A stretch of DNA of 27,254 nucleotides from Opitutia bacterium (GTDB lineage Bacteria > Verrucomicrobiota > Verrucomicrobiia > Opitutales > UBA953), in NCBI GenBank assembly GCA_021204635.1, contig JAJPZB010000144.1, forward strand, positions 1 to 27,254. The letters run 5' to 3'. The notes beneath the pieces were generated by a model. It saw only the letters and a program-made list of their open reading frames with translations, ran no database searches and was not told the origin of the DNA. Position 1 is the stretch's first letter. Each line of letters opens with the position of its first letter. Below are positions 23,655-27,254 of this stretch, piece after piece. The translations under genes were made by a program, and so were the position numbers.

Positions 23655-24179
23655 TCAGATGATGCCGAAGTGCGAATGCCATTCCTGCACCACGCCGCCG
23701 GCTCGCAGTGTTGCGGGAACGTCGATCAGGCGCTGATTTTCCGAGCCGCGAAATAACAAATCCGTGTTGCGCTTTGCGAGAACGAAGCGACCATCTACGA
23801 GGACGTCGATCCACGGCAGAATCGCCGAGCGCGCGGCGTCTGCAAAAACCTGCTCAAACGTGAATCCCGTGTAACACCAAATCGTCTTGGTGCTCTCCGC
23901 CTTTATCAGCTTTGCGAGAGCCGTGAAGCCCTCGACTTGGAAAAGCGGGTCGCCGCCGGAAAACGTGATGTTGGAATCCGGAGATTCTCGCAAAATTTCC
24001 TCCCAAATTTCGCGAGGCGTCATCGGCGTGCCCGCGTCAAAATTCCATGTTGACGCATTGTGGCAACCCTCACAGTGGTGGCGGCAACCGGCGCAATACA
24101 CAGTCGTGCGCATTCCCGGACCGTCCACCACTGTGTCGGGAACAATCCTGATGACGGAAATTTTCGGCGAATTTTCCAC
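23655..24179 (-). CDS. nrdG: Anaerobic ribonucleotide reductase activating protein NrdG
   Basis: 174 aa from the GTG at 24179. The frame is open to an ATG at 24257, but those 26 residues are the translation of a GC-rich palindrome and lie outside the family. A radical SAM enzyme: VDGPGMRTTVYCAGC starts the domain and the cluster ligands are Cys-x3-Cys-x2-Cys in CRHHCEGC, preceded by one extra Cys; the SAM-binding FSGGDPLFQ follows. It makes the glycyl radical on NrdD. Distal to nrdD in the same direction, as usual. Shows that dNTPs can be made without oxygen. Confidence 0.93.
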   Translation of the reverse strand: MENSPKISVIRIVPDTVVDGPGMRTTVYCAGCRHHCEGCHNASTWNFDAGTPMTPREIWEEILRESPDSNITFSGGDPLFQVEGFTALAKLIKAESTKTIWCYTGFTFEQVFADAARSAILPWIDVLVDGRFVLAKRNTDLLFRGSENQRLIDVPATLRAGGVVQEWHSHFGII

Positions 24180-24198
24180 GATTCCGCAACAAAGAGTT

Positions 24199-24239
24199 GG
24201 CGGGAACGCCCTGCTCCGCAAAGCGAGAACGTTCCCGCC
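24199..24239 (-). other. 10-bp inverted repeat between nrdD and nrdG
   Basis: GGCGGGAACG and CGTTCCCGCC, with an inner partly paired loop (CTCGC/GCGGAG). It shares the GCGGGAACG arm with the terminator at 8759-8792 but has no U-run, so it may be an mRNA processing or stability element, or a relic of a repeat. Confidence 0.5.
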
Positions 24240-24275
24240 GCGCGAATCACCCTGCATGGAGTCCGCGCATCTTTT

Positions 24276-26504
24276 TTAGCCTATATCTTCCGGGGAACTG
24301 AGGTGCGTGACGCGGTCTTTCAACTCGGCGAGTTTTCCGGCGTTCCAACGCGATGTCGTGCCCACGAGGTAGCCCGTTATGCGCTGAATTGTGTCGATAT
24401 CCGTGCTACCACAAACGCGGCACTTTTTGTAGTCCTTCTCGGCATTCTCGTCGCCACAATGCGTGCAACGGTTGCGCAGGTGATTCACCGAGCCGTAGCC
24501 CATGTTGTATTTGTCCATCAGGTCAACAATCGCCGCCACAGACTCGGGGTTGTGCGTGGCGTCGCCATCGATCTCGACATAGAAGATGTGGCCGCCACGC
24601 GTGAGGTCGTGATATGGCGCCTCAATCTTCGCCTTGTGCGTGGCGGAGCACTTGTAGTACACGGGCACGTGGTTGGAATTGGTGTAGTAATCGCGGTCGG
24701 TGACGCCCGGAATCTTCCCGTATTTTTTACGATCAAAGCGCGTGAAGCGCCCCGCCAATCCTTCCGCAGGCGTGGCGAGCACGGAATAATTGTGCTTGTA
24801 AAATTCGCTGTAAGAATTCGCCTTGTCGCGCATTGTCGTTATGATGCGCAACCCGAGGTCCTGCGCCGCCGGATCTTCGCCGTGGTGCTTTCCGGTCAGC
24901 GCCACGAGGCATTCCGCCAAGCCGATGAAGCCAATCCCGAGCGTGCCCTGATTTATGACCGGCTCAATCGTGTCGTCAGGCTTCAGCGCCGTGCAACCCG
25001 TCCAGAGAGCCGACATGACGAGCGGGAACTGCTTTGCGAGAGCGGTTTTTTGAAACTCGAAGCGCTCGTGAAGTTGCTTCGCCGTGATGTCGAGAATGCG
25101 GTTCAGCTTTTCAAAGAAGTGCGTGATGCGCTCCTCCTGCGTCGCGGCGTCGCGGCATTCAAGCGCGAGCCCGGGGAGGTTCACCGTCGTGAACGAAAGA
25201 TTGCCGCGGCCGATTGACGTTTTTTCGCCGAAGCGATTCTCGAAAACGCGCGTGCGGCAGCCCATTGTCGCCGTCTCGTAGAGATAGCGCTGGGGATCGT
25301 CCGCGCGCCATTTCTCATGCTGGTTGAACGTCGCGTCGAGGTTGATGAAGTTCGGGAAGAACCTGTGCGCCGAAACTTTGCACGCGAGCGTGTATAGGTC
25401 GTAGTTGCGGTCCGTCGGCAGGTAGCTCACGCCGCGTTTTTTCTTCCAAATCTGAATCGGGAAAATCGCCGTCGCACCGTTGCCGACGCCGCGATCTGTC
25501 GTGAGCAAGATTTCGCGAATCACGCAGCGCCCCTCCGGCGAGGTGTCGGTCCCGTAGTTTATCGAGCTGAAAACGACTTGGTTGCCGCCGCGAGAGTGAA
25601 TCGTGTTCATGTTGTGAACGAAGGCTTCCATCGCCTGATGGACGCGCTCGACCGTGCGGTTGACAGCGTGTTGGACGAGGCGCGAATCGCCTTCAAACGC
25701 GGCGAGCGGCTTCGCCAAATAGTCCGGAATTTCCACGTTGTAGAGGCGGGAGAGATCTTCGTTGCGAAGCGATTCCAAGACCTTGATTTCCTCGATGAAC
25801 GAGCGGCGGACAAATGGCGCGAGATAGAAATCGAACGCCGGAATCGCCTGCCCGCCATGCATTTCGTTTTGCGCGGTTTCCATCGAGATACAGGCGATGA
25901 TGCTCGCAGTCTCTATGCGCTTTGCGGGGCGCGATTCGCCGTGACCGGCGTTGAAGCCCTTGTTCAAAATTCTGTCCAAGGGGTGCTGAACGCAGGTCAG
26001 CGATTTCGTCGGATAGTAGTCTTTGTCGTGAATGTGGATGTAACCGTTTTTCACGGCTTCTTTCACTTCCGGAGAAAGCAAGTAGTCATCGACAAAGGGC
26101 TTTGTCGTCTCGCTCGCAAACTTCATCATCATGCCCGCCGGAGTGTCGGCGTTCATGTTCGCGTTTTCGCGGGTTACGTCGTTCGCCTTCGCCTCGATTA
26201 TTTCGAGGAAGATGTCGCGGGTCTTTGCCTTGCGCGCAACGTTGCGTTGCTCGCGATAAGCGATGTATTTGCGCGCAACGTCTTTCCGCTCGGACTTCAT
26301 CAACTCGTTCTCGACCAAGTCCTGAATTTCTTCGACCGACATCGATTCCGCGCCGAGATAGGCAATGCGCTGCGCGATTTGTTGCGCGAGCGAGATGTCT
26401 TCTCCCAACTCTGTCGCCAACATCGCCTTTTGAATTGCGGCAATGATTTTATCCGTGTGAAAGCCGACTTTGCGACCGTCTCGTTTGATTACAGTGAGAA
26501 TCAT
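24276..26504 (-). CDS. nrdD: Anaerobic (class III) ribonucleoside-triphosphate reductase NrdD
   Basis: 742 aa from the ATG at 26504; the frame is open to 26717 but that upstream part contains the inverted repeat and promoter region. An N-terminal ATP-cone (about 1-95, VIKRDGRKVGFHTDKI) gives allosteric control. The reductase core follows. Near the end are the zinc-binding CTHCGDE...CRVCGSTD and the radical site RITGYL with Gly711, then the WNAGK...ELKDRV end. It reduces ribonucleotides to deoxyribonucleotides without oxygen using formate or a thiol reductant. nrdG follows. The control region shared with the divergent arsR gene holds several symmetrical sites. Confidence 0.97.
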   Translation of the reverse strand: MILTVIKRDGRKVGFHTDKIIAAIQKAMLATELGEDISLAQQIAQRIAYLGAESMSVEEIQDLVENELMKSERKDVARKYIAYREQRNVARKAKTRDIFLEIIEAKANDVTRENANMNADTPAGMMMKFASETTKPFVDDYLLSPEVKEAVKNGYIHIHDKDYYPTKSLTCVQHPLDRILNKGFNAGHGESRPAKRIETASIIACISMETAQNEMHGGQAIPAFDFYLAPFVRRSFIEEIKVLESLRNEDLSRLYNVEIPDYLAKPLAAFEGDSRLVQHAVNRTVERVHQAMEAFVHNMNTIHSRGGNQVVFSSINYGTDTSPEGRCVIREILLTTDRGVGNGATAIFPIQIWKKKRGVSYLPTDRNYDLYTLACKVSAHRFFPNFINLDATFNQHEKWRADDPQRYLYETATMGCRTRVFENRFGEKTSIGRGNLSFTTVNLPGLALECRDAATQEERITHFFEKLNRILDITAKQLHERFEFQKTALAKQFPLVMSALWTGCTALKPDDTIEPVINQGTLGIGFIGLAECLVALTGKHHGEDPAAQDLGLRIITTMRDKANSYSEFYKHNYSVLATPAEGLAGRFTRFDRKKYGKIPGVTDRDYYTNSNHVPVYYKCSATHKAKIEAPYHDLTRGGHIFYVEIDGDATHNPESVAAIVDLMDKYNMGYGSVNHLRNRCTHCGDENAEKDYKKCRVCGSTDIDTIQRITGYLVGTTSRWNAGKLAELKDRVTHLSSPEDIG

Positions 26505-26546
26505 TTTATGTAAATTTTTTGAGATTTTGAGGTTGTTCGGGGGCGA

Positions 26547-26589
26547 TTCCGATAGTGCGAAAACTTTATCCGTTTTCGCACTATCGGAA
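26547..26589. promoter_or_regulatory. 18-bp perfect inverted repeat between nrdD and arsR
   Basis: TTCCGATAGTGCGAAAAC (26547-26564) and its exact complement (26572-26589) flank a 7-nt loop, 43 bp upstream of the nrdD ATG. It would form a very stable hairpin in the nrdD leader, or bind a dimeric regulator. It does not look like a NrdR box, and no U-run follows. Confidence 0.75.
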
Positions 26590-26616
26590 CTGCGGGCAGA
26601 AATGCTGTTGCGAAAA

Positions 26617-26628
26617 TGCACATGTGCA
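26617..26628. promoter_or_regulatory. 12-bp palindrome TGCACATGTGCA
   Basis: A perfect dyad in the nrdD/arsR gap, 113 bp from the nrdD start. Size and symmetry suit a dimeric regulator site. Not an FNR or NrdR consensus. Confidence 0.4.
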
Positions 26629-26699
26629 AGCGGCAATTTTTCACATTCTGAGAGATCGTAGATTTCATGCGGGTTTGGCGTCGATTTTTCTGTTCTCCC

Positions 26700-26729
26700 T
26701 TGACATCTTCTACACACCCAAAATTAAAT
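26700..26729 (+). promoter_or_regulatory. Probable promoter of the ArsR-type gene
   Basis: TTGACA (6 of 6) at 26700-26705 and TTAAAT (4 of 6) at 26724-26729, 18-bp spacer, about 36 bp before the ATG in an AT-rich stretch. Confidence 0.5.
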
Positions 26730-26745
26730 ATTTTTAAAATATTTA
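26725..26745 (+). promoter_or_regulatory. AT-rich inverted repeat overlapping the -10 region
   Basis: TAAATATTT and AAATATTTA around a 3-bp centre. ArsR-family proteins usually bind AT-rich dyads over their own promoter, so this is a candidate autoregulatory operator. Confidence 0.5.
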
Positions 26746-26764
26746 TATATACAAAGAAATAAAT

Positions 26765-27082
26765 ATGAATGCGAAGAAGAGCGAGTTTTTTTACAACGAC
26801 ACAATCGAAGAAATCGCAGAAGACCTGCGAATACTCGGACACCCGCAGAGACTCAAAATCCTCGACGCCCTGAAAACCCTCGGCGAACTCAATGTCTCCG
26901 AAATAATGCGCAGAACAAAGCTCCCGCAGACAACGGTTTCGCAACATCTCGCCAAGATGAAATCGACAAACCTCGTCATCTCGCGCCGCGAATCGCGCAA
27001 AGTCGTTTACTGGATTTCAACAGAAATAGCCGCCGTTGTCGCGGACTGCATAAAGCGCAAAATCGAGGGCACGGGGGCGTAA
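26765..27082 (+). CDS. ArsR-family winged-helix transcriptional regulator
   Basis: 105 aa. Winged helix-turn-helix of the ArsR/SmtB type: LRILGHPQRLKILDAL (helix 1-2), ELNVSEIMRRTKLPQTTVSQHLAKMKSTNLVISRR (recognition helix and wing, quoted here in outline) and VVYW in the wing. No Cys is present, so it cannot use the CxC or other thiolate metal sites of classical members; its signal is unknown. It is divergent from nrdD across 260 bp, with a good promoter and an AT-rich dyad ahead of it. It may control nrdDG, itself, or a gene past the window. Confidence 0.88.
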   Translation: MNAKKSEFFYNDTIEEIAEDLRILGHPQRLKILDALKTLGELNVSEIMRRTKLPQTTVSQHLAKMKSTNLVISRRESRKVVYWISTEIAAVVADCIKRKIEGTGA

Positions 27083-27130
27083 AAAAGAAGGCCGCCGCGC
27101 GCTGTCAAGCGCATTGTTCCGGCGTAAAGC

Positions 27131-27154
27131 GGCGTTGCATTTCGCTGCACCGCC
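27131..27154 (+). terminator. Weak hairpin after the ArsR-type gene
   Basis: GGCG-TGCA pairs with TGCA-CGCC with one mismatch and a 6-nt loop. No U-run follows, so this is only a possible terminator. Confidence 0.25.
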
Positions 27155-27181
27155 AACACTGGACATTTTCGCAAAAACGGC

Positions 27182-27212
27182 TTGACAAATGGGGGGGGGG
27201 GGGGGCAATAAT
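27182..27212 (+). promoter_or_regulatory. Possible phase-variable promoter with a G15 spacer
   Basis: A perfect -35 TTGACA (27182-27187) and a good -10 AATAAT (27207-27212) are separated by 19 bp containing fifteen consecutive G (27191-27205). It points off the right end of the window. The G run may be a sequencing artefact, as the left edge shows. Confidence 0.4.
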
Positions 27213-27254
27213 CGGGGGAAATAAAATTTAGCCCGAAAAAAGCCCGCGACCGCA

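Noticed and set aside
26505..26717. N-terminal extension of NrdD to 813 residues
   Set aside because: The ATP-cone begins at the ATG at 26504; the extension would cross the inverted repeat and palindrome and has no family match.

Overview
The window looks like a contig from a Gram-negative, moderately GC-rich bacterium that can live without oxygen. Gene content and protein style (two-VWA aerotolerance-type operon, secreted family 2 glycoside hydrolase, many small lipoproteins, weak Shine-Dalgarno sites, both tRNAs with encoded CCA) suggest Verrucomicrobiota, perhaps the Opitutia, or a close PVC relative. This placement is inference; no rRNA or other decisive marker is present. The outermost left bases are a poly-C mess typical of a contig end.

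Layout. 164-424: a small unknown gene. 624-7335 (minus): prmC, an MscS channel, a FeoB-associated Cys-rich membrane peptide, a DUF4381/BatD-like membrane protein, a BatA-like VWA protein, and a BatB-like VWA protein fused to a TPR/Gln-rich BatC-like part. 7490-8284 (plus): a TIGR02757 protein. 8285-8757: a gene-free array of a short degenerate repeat. 8838-10901 (minus): a secreted GH2 glycosidase. 11047-15559 (minus): a likely operon of a LysM protein, NUDIX hydrolase, secG, pgi, a membrane coiled-coil protein and a 57-residue lipoprotein, ended by a clear terminator. 15647-16284: tRNA-Pro and tRNA-Ile2 point at each other across a 480-bp spacer holding a 20-residue hydrophobic ORF with a promoter-like site, a 14-bp stem and an unusually strong ribosome binding site. 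16384-18044 (plus): rsmI-pdxA, followed by a second repeat array. 18417-26504 (minus): nrdD, nrdG, purA, folK, comEC and mdh. 26765-27082 (plus): an ArsR-type regulator divergent from nrdD. The right edge has a -35/-10 pair separated by a 15-G tract.

The unifying oddity is a dispersed repeat with core GGGTTGGTGGTGG (rc CCACCACCAACCC). It forms two intergenic arrays, sits singly or in pairs in small gaps, and has entered coding sequences in frame (TIGR02757 protein, the MscS tail, and a related form in FolK). Each core has four GG runs and could form a two-tetrad G-quadruplex. The best candidates for undescribed biology are this repeat family, the small hydrophobic peptide locus between the tRNAs, the nrdD/arsR control region with an 18-bp perfect inverted repeat, and the possible phase-variable promoter at the right end.
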